DNA of 14,872 nt from an uncultured Bacilli bacterium (GCA_947630585.1 CANRIE010000009.1:1-14872); one strand, 5' to 3'. Shown: positions 7,136 to 13,112, counted from the stretch's first letter. Made by a program: numbers and translations. Notes: a model not told the origin generated them from the letters alone.

Positions 7136-7798
7136 ATGACTAAACCTGATAGTAAAAGAGATATATTTAATAAGTGTGTATTTATCTTTTTTATTGCTAG
7201 TATGATAGGGGCTTTTTATGAAGAATTATTACATTTTGTTAAATTTTTAATCTTTAGAAAAGAAATTTCTTGGGTTACAAAAAGAGGATTGATATATGGC
7301 CCTTTTGCTCAAATATATGGAATAGGTGCAGTTTTAATATATTTAATTTTTTGTTCGAAAGAGAGAAAATGGTATAAAAACTTTCTTTATGGTTGCTTGT
7401 TAGGTGGGGGATACGAATATGCTATGAGTTTTATTCAAGAAAAAATATGGGGAACTATCTCTTGGGATTATTCTAATGATTTTTTAAATATTGCTGGTAG
7501 AACTAGCATTCCCTTTATGCTATTTTGGGGCTTATTAATCTTAGCATTTATTTACTTATTATATCCTTTAATTTGTAAGATTTACGAGAAGATTCCCATT
7601 GAAAAAGCTTCATTTTTAGCTATTTTGATATTTGTTTTCTTTGTATTTGATATATCGCTTACATTTGTTGCAACATCAAGGCAAACAGCAAGACATAATG
7701 GTGAAGCACCTAGAACATTTATTGGAGAATTCTGTGATAAACATTATACAGATGAATATTTAAGTAAGATGTACAATAATACAAAATTTGCTGAATAA
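7136..7798 (+). CDS. Putative ABC-transporter permease-like membrane protein (CmpB family, PF06541 type)
   Basis: 220 residues; TAGGAG at 7121-7126 is 9 nt before the ATG. Membrane segments lie at about 14-31, 60-75, 83-100, 125-146 and 160-180. Family signatures are clear: RGLIYGPFAQIYGIGA (50-65), the EYAMSFIQEKIWGTISWDYS stretch (94-113) and NIAGRTSIPFMLFWGL (118-133). The family is named after a proposed type IV ABC permease, but no ATP-binding partner is encoded nearby, so its role is open. It appears monocistronic, with its own promoter and terminator. A two-codon frame, ATG TTA TGA, at 7131-7139 overlaps the start. Confidence 0.85.
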   Translation: MTKPDSKRDIFNKCVFIFFIASMIGAFYEELLHFVKFLIFRKEISWVTKRGLIYGPFAQIYGIGAVLIYLIFCSKERKWYKNFLYGCLLGGGYEYAMSFIQEKIWGTISWDYSNDFLNIAGRTSIPFMLFWGLLILAFIYLLYPLICKIYEKIPIEKASFLAILIFVFFVFDISLTFVATSRQTARHNGEAPRTFIGEFCDKHYTDEYLSKMYNNTKFAE

Positions 7799-7823
7799 AA
7801 GTGTTCCTAAAGAGGACTTTTTT
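7797..7823 (+). terminator. Intrinsic terminator after the CmpB-type gene
   Basis: AAAGT (7798-7802) pairs with ACTTT (7816-7820) and the CC/GG pair closes the top, with a small bulge on the 5' side and loop TAAAGA. A T run ends the structure. It begins within the stop codon. Confidence 0.6.
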
Positions 7824-7862
7824 CTTTTAAAATTAAATAATAAATTATAGATATTTATGCTA

Positions 7863-8040
7863 TAGGCTATTTCTGAATTGTTTGATACATCAAGAAACAA
7901 ATAACTATTTATATTAATGATATTTATAAAAACTTAGAACTAAATGAAATTTCAATTAGTAAGAATTTCTACAAGTTCAAACTGAAGAAACTAGAAAAGT
8001 TTCAAGAAATATTAAGTATTATAACCTTGATGCTGTATAG
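7863..8040 (+). pseudogene. Decayed RhuM-family gene remnant
   Basis: No open frame survives, but three frames read in turn give a RhuM-type N-terminal domain. Positions 7866-7898 encode AISELFDTSRN. After a frame change, 7904-7972 encode TIYINDIYKNLELNEISISK and NFY. After a second change, 7972-8037 encode QVQTEETRKVSRNIKYYNLD and AV, then TAG at 8038-8040. Intact family members read as LFDTS, then HI-x-NIF/NVF...GEL, then VQ-EG-R-V-R, then YYNLD followed by MI-SVGYRV. The conserved GYRV segment and everything after it are missing. This accounts for more than half of the 355-bp gap before the macro-domain gene. The intact relative at 12070-13032 differs in sequence, so this is an old paralogue and not a recent copy. 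Confidence 0.75.
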
Positions 8041-8070
8041 ATTTTGATTTATTACTTGCAAAAAATGATA

Positions 8071-8106
8071 AATGTTTATAAAATTATTTAAAATAAACAT
8101 TGATTT
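8071..8106 (+). terminator. Possible terminator downstream of the RhuM remnant
   Basis: AATGTTTAT (8071-8079) and ATAAACATT (8093-8101) are perfectly complementary with a 13-nt loop, followed by GATTTTT. The stem is A/T-rich and the T run short, so termination may be weak; it could be the leftover terminator of the decayed gene. Confidence 0.4.
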
Positions 8107-8126
8107 TTAAAATATATTACTATAAA
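8100..8126 (+). promoter_or_regulatory. Weak candidate promoter for the macro-domain operon
   Basis: TTGATT (8100-8105) and TATAAA (8121-8126) are the best pair upstream of the six-gene run, but the 15-bp spacer is short. No better candidate was seen between the CmpB-type terminator and 8166. Confidence 0.25.
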
Positions 8127-8165
8127 ATGTTGTTTGAAATGTAAAACATATATTTGGAGGGGGAT

Positions 8166-8678
8166 ATGAATAAGAAAATTGAGATAATAAAAGGTGATAT
8201 TATCGAATTTGATGTTGATGTAATAGTAAATGCTGCTAATAACTACTTAATTGGAGGAAGTGGTGTTGATGGTGCAATTCATTTTAAAGCAGGAAAAGAG
8301 TTAGATATTGCTTGTCAAAAATTAAATGGATGTATGACAGGAGAAGCTAAGATCACACCTGGATTTAATTTAAAAGCTAAATATATAATTCATACAGTTG
8401 CTCCTAAATGGTATGATACAAAACTCGAAAATAAAGAAGAGTTATTAAGAAATTGTTATATTAATTCTTATAAAGTAGCTAAAGAAAACAATTTAAAAAC
8501 CATTGCTTTTCCGTGTCTTGGAGCAGGGGTATATATGGTACCAATAGATATTAGTGCTAAAATTACAATAAATGAAGCGCTCAATAATATTGATTTTTTT
8601 GATAAAATAATACTTGTGTGTTTTAAGGATGATGATTATAAATGCTATAATGAGTATTTTAATAATTTAAAGTTTTAA
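8166..8678 (+). CDS. Macro-domain protein (ADP-ribose binding / deacylase type)
   Basis: 170 residues from ATG 8166, preceded by the very strong GGAGGGGG (8157-8164). The in-frame TTG at 8154 lies upstream of that site and is rejected. The whole protein is one macro domain: GDI with Asp11 for the adenine, NAAN (22-25), the catalytic-loop-1 motif GGSGVDGAIH (30-39), GEAKITPGF (59-67), IHTVAP (75-80) and loop 2 CLGAGVYMVP (117-126). MacroD/YmdB-type enzymes hydrolyse O-acetyl-ADP-ribose or remove ADP-ribose from proteins; Asn25 and Asp35 fit the usual catalytic pair. Two departures from common versions are Ser at the second GG pair (GGSG for GGGG) and GAGVYMVP where STGVYGYP is common. It is the first gene of the run and is followed after 22 nt by the phosphatase. 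Confidence 0.9.
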   Translation: MNKKIEIIKGDIIEFDVDVIVNAANNYLIGGSGVDGAIHFKAGKELDIACQKLNGCMTGEAKITPGFNLKAKYIIHTVAPKWYDTKLENKEELLRNCYINSYKVAKENNLKTIAFPCLGAGVYMVPIDISAKITINEALNNIDFFDKIILVCFKDDDYKCYNEYFNNLKF

Positions 8679-8700
8679 AATAATAATTTTGAGGTGAAAG

Positions 8701-9240
8701 ATGGAAACAAAAATAGAATATTTTGTTCATGGAACAACTTTTGATAATGCAACTGGAAAGTGTAGTGGGTGGAGGCAGGTTGAATTAACTGAGTTGGGGC
8801 GAGATAGAGCAATTAATTTAGGAATAATGAGAAAGGATTTACACTTAGATGTTGTATTTACATCTGATCTTATTAGAGCTATTGATTCTGCTAATTTAGC
8901 ATTCCCAAGTGTTAAACATATTCAAGATAAAAGATTGAGAGAATGTAATTATGGAGATTTAGATGGCAAAGAAAAAGAGTTAATTATATATGAAGAACAT
9001 ATTGATACCCCATTTCCAAATGGAGAATCTTTAAAAGATGTAGAAAAAAGAGTTGCAGAATTTATTGAGTTTATAAAGAAAAATTATAAAGGAAAAACTA
9101 TAGGTATAGTAGCCCATAGAGCGCCTCAATTAGCACTTGAGGTATTAACAAAAGGAATTTCTTTTGAAGAAGCTATTCAAAATGATTGGCGAAAAAATGG
9201 TGAATGGCAACCTGGATGGGAGTATATAATAAGGGAATGA
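8701..9240 (+). CDS. Histidine phosphatase superfamily protein with VHG in place of RHG
   Basis: 179 residues; ribosome binding site GAGGTGA. The fold is clear: FVHGTTFDN (8-16), SGW (22-24), LTELG (30-34), TSDLIRAIDSA (54-64), RLRECNYGDLDG (78-89), FPNGES (105-110) and IVAHRAP (136-142). Family enzymes hydrolyse phosphate esters through a phosphohistidine. Here the nucleophile His10, Arg59, Glu81 and His139 are all present. The Arg of the RHG motif is Val9, which would weaken phosphate binding; this may be a subfamily feature or a change of function. The substrate is unknown. It sits between the macro-domain and flavodoxin genes, on the same strand, with short gaps and no terminator. Confidence 0.85.
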   Translation: METKIEYFVHGTTFDNATGKCSGWRQVELTELGRDRAINLGIMRKDLHLDVVFTSDLIRAIDSANLAFPSVKHIQDKRLRECNYGDLDGKEKELIIYEEHIDTPFPNGESLKDVEKRVAEFIEFIKKNYKGKTIGIVAHRAPQLALEVLTKGISFEEAIQNDWRKNGEWQPGWEYIIRE

Positions 9241-9284
9241 TTTAATAAAATATAATAAATTTAAAAGAAGAAAGGAAAATACTA

Positions 9285-9878
9285 ATGAATAAGAAAATAA
9301 TAGTTTTAATTATTGCAATAGTAATTTTAGTAGGTATTGGAGTTTTTGTTATAAGTTTTAATAACAAGTCAAAATTTACGGATAAATTTGAAAATTCAAA
9401 TGATAATAATAAAATAGCCATCATTTATTTTTCAGCAACAGGAACAACTAAAAATATTGCCGAGTATATTAAAAATGCAACTAATGGAGATTTAATTGAA
9501 ATTATACCCAAAGATAAATATACTGATGATGACTTAAATTATGTAAATGATAATTCAAGAGCTAATAAGGAGCAAAATGATGAAAAGGCGAGACCTGAAA
9601 TAGCAAATAATATAAATGTAGATAATTATGATCTAATTTATTTAGGCTATCCAATTTGGTGGGGAGATGTACCAAAAATAATCTTAACATTTTTAGATAA
9701 TCATGAATTAGATGATAAAACAATTATTCCTTTTTGTACATCCGGAAGTTCTCCTATAAGTAATAGTTTAAATACATTAAAAAATTATAATAAAAATGTT
9801 AATTGGATTGATGGTGAGAGGTTTTCAGCTAGTGCCAGTCAAAGTGAAGTAAGTAACTGGGTTAATAATATAAATTAG
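9285..9878 (+). CDS. Membrane-anchored flavodoxin (Flavodoxin_4 type)
   Basis: 197 residues; AAAGGA 8 nt before the ATG. Residues 4-24 are a single hydrophobic helix after a basic MNKK start. There is no lipobox Cys, so it is an uncleaved anchor or a signal peptide. The flavodoxin domain begins at about 43: IIYFSATGTTKNIAEYI carries the FMN phosphate loop (SATGTT, 50-55), GYPIWWGDVP (121-130) and TSGSSPISNS (152-161) are the flavin-contacting loops. The protein would carry electrons with FMN. Flavodoxins are usually cytosolic; this one may face outside. It is followed after 9 nt by an aldo/keto reductase with a similar N-terminal anchor and, further on, by a soluble paralogue. Confidence 0.88.
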   Translation: MNKKIIVLIIAIVILVGIGVFVISFNNKSKFTDKFENSNDNNKIAIIYFSATGTTKNIAEYIKNATNGDLIEIIPKDKYTDDDLNYVNDNSRANKEQNDEKARPEIANNINVDNYDLIYLGYPIWWGDVPKIILTFLDNHELDDKTIIPFCTSGSSPISNSLNTLKNYNKNVNWIDGERFSASASQSEVSNWVNNIN

Positions 9879-9887
9879 GAATTGAAA

Positions 9888-10844
9888 ATGAAAAAGAAAA
9901 TAATATTTATAATAATTGCTATTTTAGTTATAGTATTTGGAATTTACTTTTTATTAAATGAAAAAAAGGAGAATAAAAAGATTGTGAATGATAATATAAT
10001 AAATGAATTAGAAAAAGAACATAAAGTTGCAAACTTTAATTTTGAAACTAAGTCAGTTAAACTTAATAGTGGTTATGAAATGCCTTTAAATGGGCTTGGA
10101 ACTTATAGTTTAACTGGTGATACTTGTTATAATGCTGTTTCTAGTGCGTTAAAATTAGGTGTAAGATTAATTGATACAGCATATATGTATGAAAATGAAG
10201 AAGAAATAGGTAAGGCTATAAGAGACTCTGGAATACCAAGAAGTGAAATATTTGTTATTACGAAAATTTATCCTACACAATATAAAAATCCTAAAGAAGC
10301 AATCGAACTTGCTTTAAAAAAACTTGATGTTGGCTATATTGATATGATGCTTTTACACCATCCAGGGGACTCTGATGTTAGTGCTTATAAAGAAATGGAG
10401 AAATATGTAAAAAATGGTAAAATTCGTTCTTTGGGACTTTCTAATTGGTATGTTGATGAATTAAAGGAGTTTCTTCCACAGGTAAATATAATACCTGCAC
10501 TTGTTCAAAATGAGATACATCCATATTATCAAGAGAATGATGTAATACCATTTATTCAAAAGTTAGGTATTGTCGTGCAAGGCTGGTATCCATTTGGAGG
10601 AAGAGGCTATACTAGCGAACTTCTAAATAATGAAACAATAGTTAAAATAGCCAATAACCATAATGTATCATCAGCACAAGTAATACTTCGGTGGAATTTA
10701 CAAAAAGGTGTTGTTGTAATACCAGGATCTTCTAATCCAACTCATATTAAAGAAAATACTGACATTTATGAATTTAAATTAACTGATGATGAAATGCAAG
10801 AAATAAATGAGTTAGATAGAGGCGAAAAACATGATTGGTACTAA
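9888..10844 (+). CDS. Membrane-anchored aldo/keto reductase
   Basis: 318 residues from ATG 9888, 7 nt after AGGA; the TTG at 9882 falls in that spacer and is rejected. Residues 4-23 form a hydrophobic helix after MKKK, and a charged linker runs to about 50. The rest is a complete aldo/keto reductase barrel: GLGTYSL (69-75), LIDTAYMY (94-101), FVITKIYP (122-129), DMMLLHHPG (152-160), GLSNWYVDEL (183-192), LVQNEIHPYY (205-214) and VVVIPGSSNPTHIKEN (275-290). The catalytic tetrad Asp96, Tyr101, Lys126 and His157 is intact. It should reduce carbonyls with NAD(P)H. The anchor is unusual for the family, because NAD(P)H is cytosolic; the enzyme either faces the cytosol or has another use. It pairs with the anchored flavodoxin immediately upstream. 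Confidence 0.88.
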   Translation: MKKKIIFIIIAILVIVFGIYFLLNEKKENKKIVNDNIINELEKEHKVANFNFETKSVKLNSGYEMPLNGLGTYSLTGDTCYNAVSSALKLGVRLIDTAYMYENEEEIGKAIRDSGIPRSEIFVITKIYPTQYKNPKEAIELALKKLDVGYIDMMLLHHPGDSDVSAYKEMEKYVKNGKIRSLGLSNWYVDELKEFLPQVNIIPALVQNEIHPYYQENDVIPFIQKLGIVVQGWYPFGGRGYTSELLNNETIVKIANNHNVSSAQVILRWNLQKGVVVIPGSSNPTHIKENTDIYEFKLTDDEMQEINELDRGEKHDWY

Positions 10845-10879
10845 AATTAATTAATATAAAAAAAGAAAGGAATGATTTT

Positions 10880-11347
10880 ATGAATAAAGTTTTAGTAAGT
10901 TTCTTTTCAGCAAGTGGAGTAACAAGAGGAGTAGCAAATAAAATTGCTAACGTTATAGGGGGAGATTTATTTGAAATTGAACCTAAAGTAAAATATACAG
11001 ATGAGGATTTAGATTGGACTAATCAAGAAAGTAGGTCATCAATTGAAATGAATAATCATGAATCAAGACCAGAGGTAAAGAATAAAGTTTCTAATACAGA
11101 AAATTATGATACGATTTTAATCGGTTTTCCTATTTGGTGGGATTTAGCTCCAAGAATTATCAATACTTTTATTGAAGAAAATAATCTTGAAAATAAAAAA
11201 ATCTATGTATTTGCAACATCAGGTAGTTCTAGTGTAGAAAATAGTTTTAATACTTTAAAGCATACTTATAGTGATTTAAATTTTGTAAGTGCTAAAAGAT
11301 TTTTAAGTAGTGTATCAGATAGTGATATAACAAATTGGATTAAATAG
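10880..11347 (+). CDS. Soluble flavodoxin (Flavodoxin_4 type)
   Basis: 155 residues from ATG 10880, with AAAGGA 8 nt upstream. A longer frame from TTG 10835 overlaps the reductase gene and lacks a ribosome binding site. The whole protein is the flavodoxin domain: FSASGVTRGVANKI (9-22) with the FMN phosphate loop, GFPIWWDLAPRI (82-93) and ATSGSSSVENS (112-122). It parallels the anchored flavodoxin at 9285 along its length (KYTDEDL/KYTDDDL, PIWW, NSFNTLK/NSLNTLK), so the two are paralogues, one with and one without a membrane anchor. It sits between the aldo/keto reductase and the CMD gene, a grouping common in Bacillota redox clusters. Confidence 0.88.
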   Translation: MNKVLVSFFSASGVTRGVANKIANVIGGDLFEIEPKVKYTDEDLDWTNQESRSSIEMNNHESRPEVKNKVSNTENYDTILIGFPIWWDLAPRIINTFIEENNLENKKIYVFATSGSSSVENSFNTLKHTYSDLNFVSAKRFLSSVSDSDITNWIK

Positions 11348-11364
11348 TAGGAGGATGAAAATAA

Positions 11365-11697
11365 ATGAAAAAACAAACAGCTGGAAGAGATAATTTAGGT
11401 AATATTGCACCTTTATTTGCAGAATTAAATGATGATGTATTATTTGGAAGAGTTTGGTCAAGAGAAGATAAGTTAAGTGCTCGGGATAGAAGTTTAATTA
11501 CTATATCAGCTTTATTTGCACAAGGATTGTTTCCTCAATTAAAAAGTCATCTTGCAATTGGAAAAGAACATGGACTTACCAAAGAAGAAGTTGTTGAAGT
11601 AGTAACTCAACTTGCTTTTTATTCTGGTTGGCCTAAGGCTTGGAGTACATTTACTTTAATTGAAGAAGTATATGGAAGTGATAAAAAAGATGAATAG
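11365..11697 (+). CDS. Carboxymuconolactone decarboxylase family protein (AhpD-like fold)
   Basis: 110 residues; TAGGAGG at 11347-11353 overlaps the previous stop and is about 11 nt from the ATG. An ATG at 11355 is too close and opens only a short frame. The family pattern is LSARDRSLITISALFAQG (37-54), then LKSHLAIGKEHGLTKEEVVE (59-78) and AFYSGWPKAWSTF (84-96). The CxxC of peroxidase-type AhpD is absent, so it belongs to the PcaC-like branch without the redox cysteines. Such small proteins often accompany flavodoxins and aldo/keto reductases in gene clusters, with unproven function. It is the last gene of the six-gene run; no clear terminator follows. Confidence 0.88.
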   Translation: MKKQTAGRDNLGNIAPLFAELNDDVLFGRVWSREDKLSARDRSLITISALFAQGLFPQLKSHLAIGKEHGLTKEEVVEVVTQLAFYSGWPKAWSTFTLIEEVYGSDKKDE

Positions 11698-11831
11698 AAG
11701 AACTTAGAGAAGATAATTTTAATATTTAAATGAACCAGCTAGTAATCATAAAAATAATAAATTGAATAATTAAAAATATAGTTTATATTGGTAAGATTAT
11801 AAATAAAATAAGCGATTCAAAAAAATAACAA

Positions 11832-11850
11832 CAATCATAAAAAATGATTG
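11832..11850. promoter_or_regulatory. Operator-like palindrome over the -35 of the RhuM-Doc promoter
   Basis: CAATCAT (11832-11838) and ATGATTG (11844-11850) are perfect 7-bp inverted arms separated by AAAAA. The right arm overlaps the first three bases of the TTGACA -35 box, so a bound repressor would block sigma-A access. The binding protein is not known; the RhuM-Doc protein itself is one candidate. Confidence 0.5.
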
Positions 11851-11876
11851 ACAATTTAATTAAAACATCGTATCAT
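11848..11876 (+). promoter_or_regulatory. Near-consensus promoter of the RhuM-Doc gene
   Basis: TTGACA (11848-11853) is a perfect -35 box, the spacer is exactly 17 bp and the -10 is TATCAT (11871-11876). The expected start point is near 11883, leaving a leader of about 187 nt. This and the surrounding repeats fill most of the 330-bp space between the CMD gene and the RhuM-Doc frame; 11698-11830 is featureless AT-rich sequence. Confidence 0.8.
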
Positions 11877-11915
11877 ATATGTAAGTTTGAAATTAACGAC
11901 GATTTTAAATTGTCA
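11849..11915. repeat. 11-bp inverted repeat flanking the RhuM-Doc promoter
   Basis: TGACAATTTAA (11849-11859) recurs as its exact reverse complement TTAAATTGTCA (11905-11915), 45 bp away. The two copies bracket the -10 and the start point. They could be paired protein-binding sites supporting a DNA loop, or mobile-element ends. Given the base composition, a few such repeats are expected by chance in the window, so the promoter position is what makes it notable. Confidence 0.5.
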
Positions 11916-12006
11916 GCATTATTTGTATTATATAGTTTTTTAGTGAATATGAATTTTAGTTTTCATTAGTTTAAAGCTGACATTGACTTTAGTCTGTCAG
12001 TTTTTT
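11883..12006 (+). ncRNA. Leader RNA with alternative hairpins (attenuator or small RNA)
   Basis: The transcript from the promoter at 11848-11876 would contain TGTCAGC (11911-11917). This is exactly complementary to GCTGACA (11976-11982), which is also the 5' arm of the terminator at 11976-12006. The two pairings exclude each other, the usual layout of an antiterminator/terminator switch. A six-codon frame at 11949-11969 (MNFSFH, stop TAG) ends 7 nt before the shared arm, but without a visible ribosome binding site. Default termination would release a small RNA of about 120 nt. Confidence 0.45.
11976..12006 (+). terminator. Intrinsic terminator in the RhuM-Doc leader
   Basis: CTGACA (11977-11982) pairs with TGTCAG (11995-12000), and inner GAC (11985-11987) pairs with GTC (11992-11994) around loop TTTA; a two-base bulge separates the stems. 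Six T follow (12001-12006), and A and G bases before the stem can extend the pairing into them. It lies between the promoter and the gene. Confidence 0.75.
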
Positions 12007-12069
12007 CTATTTTAGATCCATAAAAAAATGTTTAGTACAAAGAAGCAAAATGAGAGGAGAATAAAAAAA

Positions 12070-13032
12070 ATGAAGAACGAAATTATATTATTTGAAAATC
12101 AAAATGTTAAATTAGAAGTCAATATGAAAGATGAGACAGTATGGCTTTCATTAGAACAAATGGCTAAATTGTTTGATCGAGATAGAACAGTTATTTTAAG
12201 ACATATAAATAATGTTTTTAATGATGGTGAATTAGATAAAAATGAAGTATGTGCAAAATTTGCACATACCACTCAACATGGTGCAATTAAAGATAAAACT
12301 CAAACTAGAGAATTAGATTACTATAATCTTGATATGATTATAAGTGTTGGTTATCGTGTAAAATCTAAAAATGGTATTATTTTTAGAAAATGGGCAACTA
12401 AAGTATTAAAAGATTATATGATTAAAGGTTATGCTGTTAATCAAAAAAGATTAGAATATTTAGAAAAAACAATTAAGTTAATTGATATTGCTGGTAGAAT
12501 AGATACTGAACTAAAAGGTAATGAAGCTCAAGAAATAATTAAAGTAATAAATAATTATTCAAATGCTTTAGATTTACTAGATGACTATGATCATAAAAGG
12601 ATAATTAAACCAAGTGGAACTAAAAATAATGAAAAAATTACTTATGAAGATTGTATGGATATAGTTAGTAAACTTAAATTTAATAGTGATAGTGATTTAT
12701 TTGCTCTTGAAAGAAATGAAGGATTAAAGGAAGTTATAGGAACTATTTATCAATCTTTTGATGGTAATGATTTATATCCTACTATAGAGGAAAAAGCAGC
12801 CAATTTCTTATACTTAATTACTAAAAATCATACTTTCATTGATGGTAATAAAAGAATTGCTGCAACATTATTTATATACTTTTTAAAATTTTATAATATT
12901 TTGTATAATGAAAAAGGACAAGTTATTGATAATAATACACTTGTTGCAGTTACACTTCTTATAGCAGAGTCTAATCCTAAAGAAAAAGATATACTAATTG
13001 ACTTAGTAATGAATTTTTTAATAAAAGAATAG
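12070..13032 (+). CDS. RhuM-family protein with C-terminal Fic/Doc domain
   Basis: 320 residues from ATG 12070, about 10 nt after AGAGGAGA. An ATG at 12028 in the same frame precedes that site and has none of its own. Residues 1-125 are the RhuM (DinD/phage-antirepressor-like) domain: VWLSLEQMAKLFDRDRTVIL (24-43), HINNVFNDGEL (45-55), VCAKFAHTTQHGAI (60-73), DYYNLDMIISVGYRVKSKNG (83-102) and FRKWATKVLKDYMIKGYAVN (105-124). A linker follows to about 200. Residues 205-320 are Fic/Doc-like with the motif HTFIDGNKRIAA (254-265). NKR resembles Doc, which phosphorylates EF-Tu, more than the NGR of AMP-transferring Fic proteins. No Phd-like antitoxin gene is adjacent. The RhuM part is probably DNA-binding, an inference from its relatives. 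Related RhuM/Fic/DOC fusions are known; the target is not. Confidence 0.88.
   Translation: MKNEIILFENQNVKLEVNMKDETVWLSLEQMAKLFDRDRTVILRHINNVFNDGELDKNEVCAKFAHTTQHGAIKDKTQTRELDYYNLDMIISVGYRVKSKNGIIFRKWATKVLKDYMIKGYAVNQKRLEYLEKTIKLIDIAGRIDTELKGNEAQEIIKVINNYSNALDLLDDYDHKRIIKPSGTKNNEKITYEDCMDIVSKLKFNSDSDLFALERNEGLKEVIGTIYQSFDGNDLYPTIEEKAANFLYLITKNHTFIDGNKRIAATLFIYFLKFYNILYNEKGQVIDNNTLVAVTLLIAESNPKEKDILIDLVMNFLIKE
12247..12269. repeat. 23-bp palindrome inside the RhuM-Doc coding sequence
   Basis: GTATGTGCAAA (12247-12257) and TTTGCACATAC (12259-12269) are perfect 11-bp arms around one central A. They encode the conserved peptide VCAKFAHT region. With arms this long and G/C-containing, the match may reflect codon choice, an operator, or a hairpin that slows transcription or translation. 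Confidence 0.6.
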
Positions 13033-13050
13033 AGTTAGCAAATTATGTTT

Positions 13051-13075
13051 AAATGCAGACGATATCTGCATTTTT
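13051..13075 (+). terminator. Intrinsic terminator after the RhuM-Doc gene
   Basis: AAATGCAGA (13051-13059) pairs perfectly with TCTGCATTT (13065-13073) around loop CGATA, and the T run reaches 13075. It separates the RhuM-Doc gene from the small gene at 13184. Confidence 0.8.
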
Positions 13076-13078
13076 AAT

Positions 13079-13098
13079 ATTATTTAGTATTATTTAGT
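13079..13098. repeat. Tandem 10-bp duplication
   Basis: ATTATTTAGT occurs twice in direct tandem (13079-13088 and 13089-13098), just after the RhuM-Doc terminator. It is probably a replication-slippage duplication with no role. Confidence 0.6.
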
Positions 13099-13112
13099 TA
13101 TATCAATTTTAT

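Noticed and set aside
10835..10879. Upstream start for the soluble flavodoxin
   Set aside because: TTG without a ribosome binding site, overlapping the aldo/keto reductase; ATG 10880 has an ideal site and begins right at the flavodoxin fold.
11698..11830. Possible hidden gene or RNA after the CMD gene
   Set aside because: All frames are broken, no RhuM or other protein motif is visible, and no stable hairpin with a T run was found.
11879..11884. ATG TAA in the RhuM-Doc leader
   Set aside because: It sits at the predicted transcription start and has no ribosome binding site, so it is unlikely to be translated.
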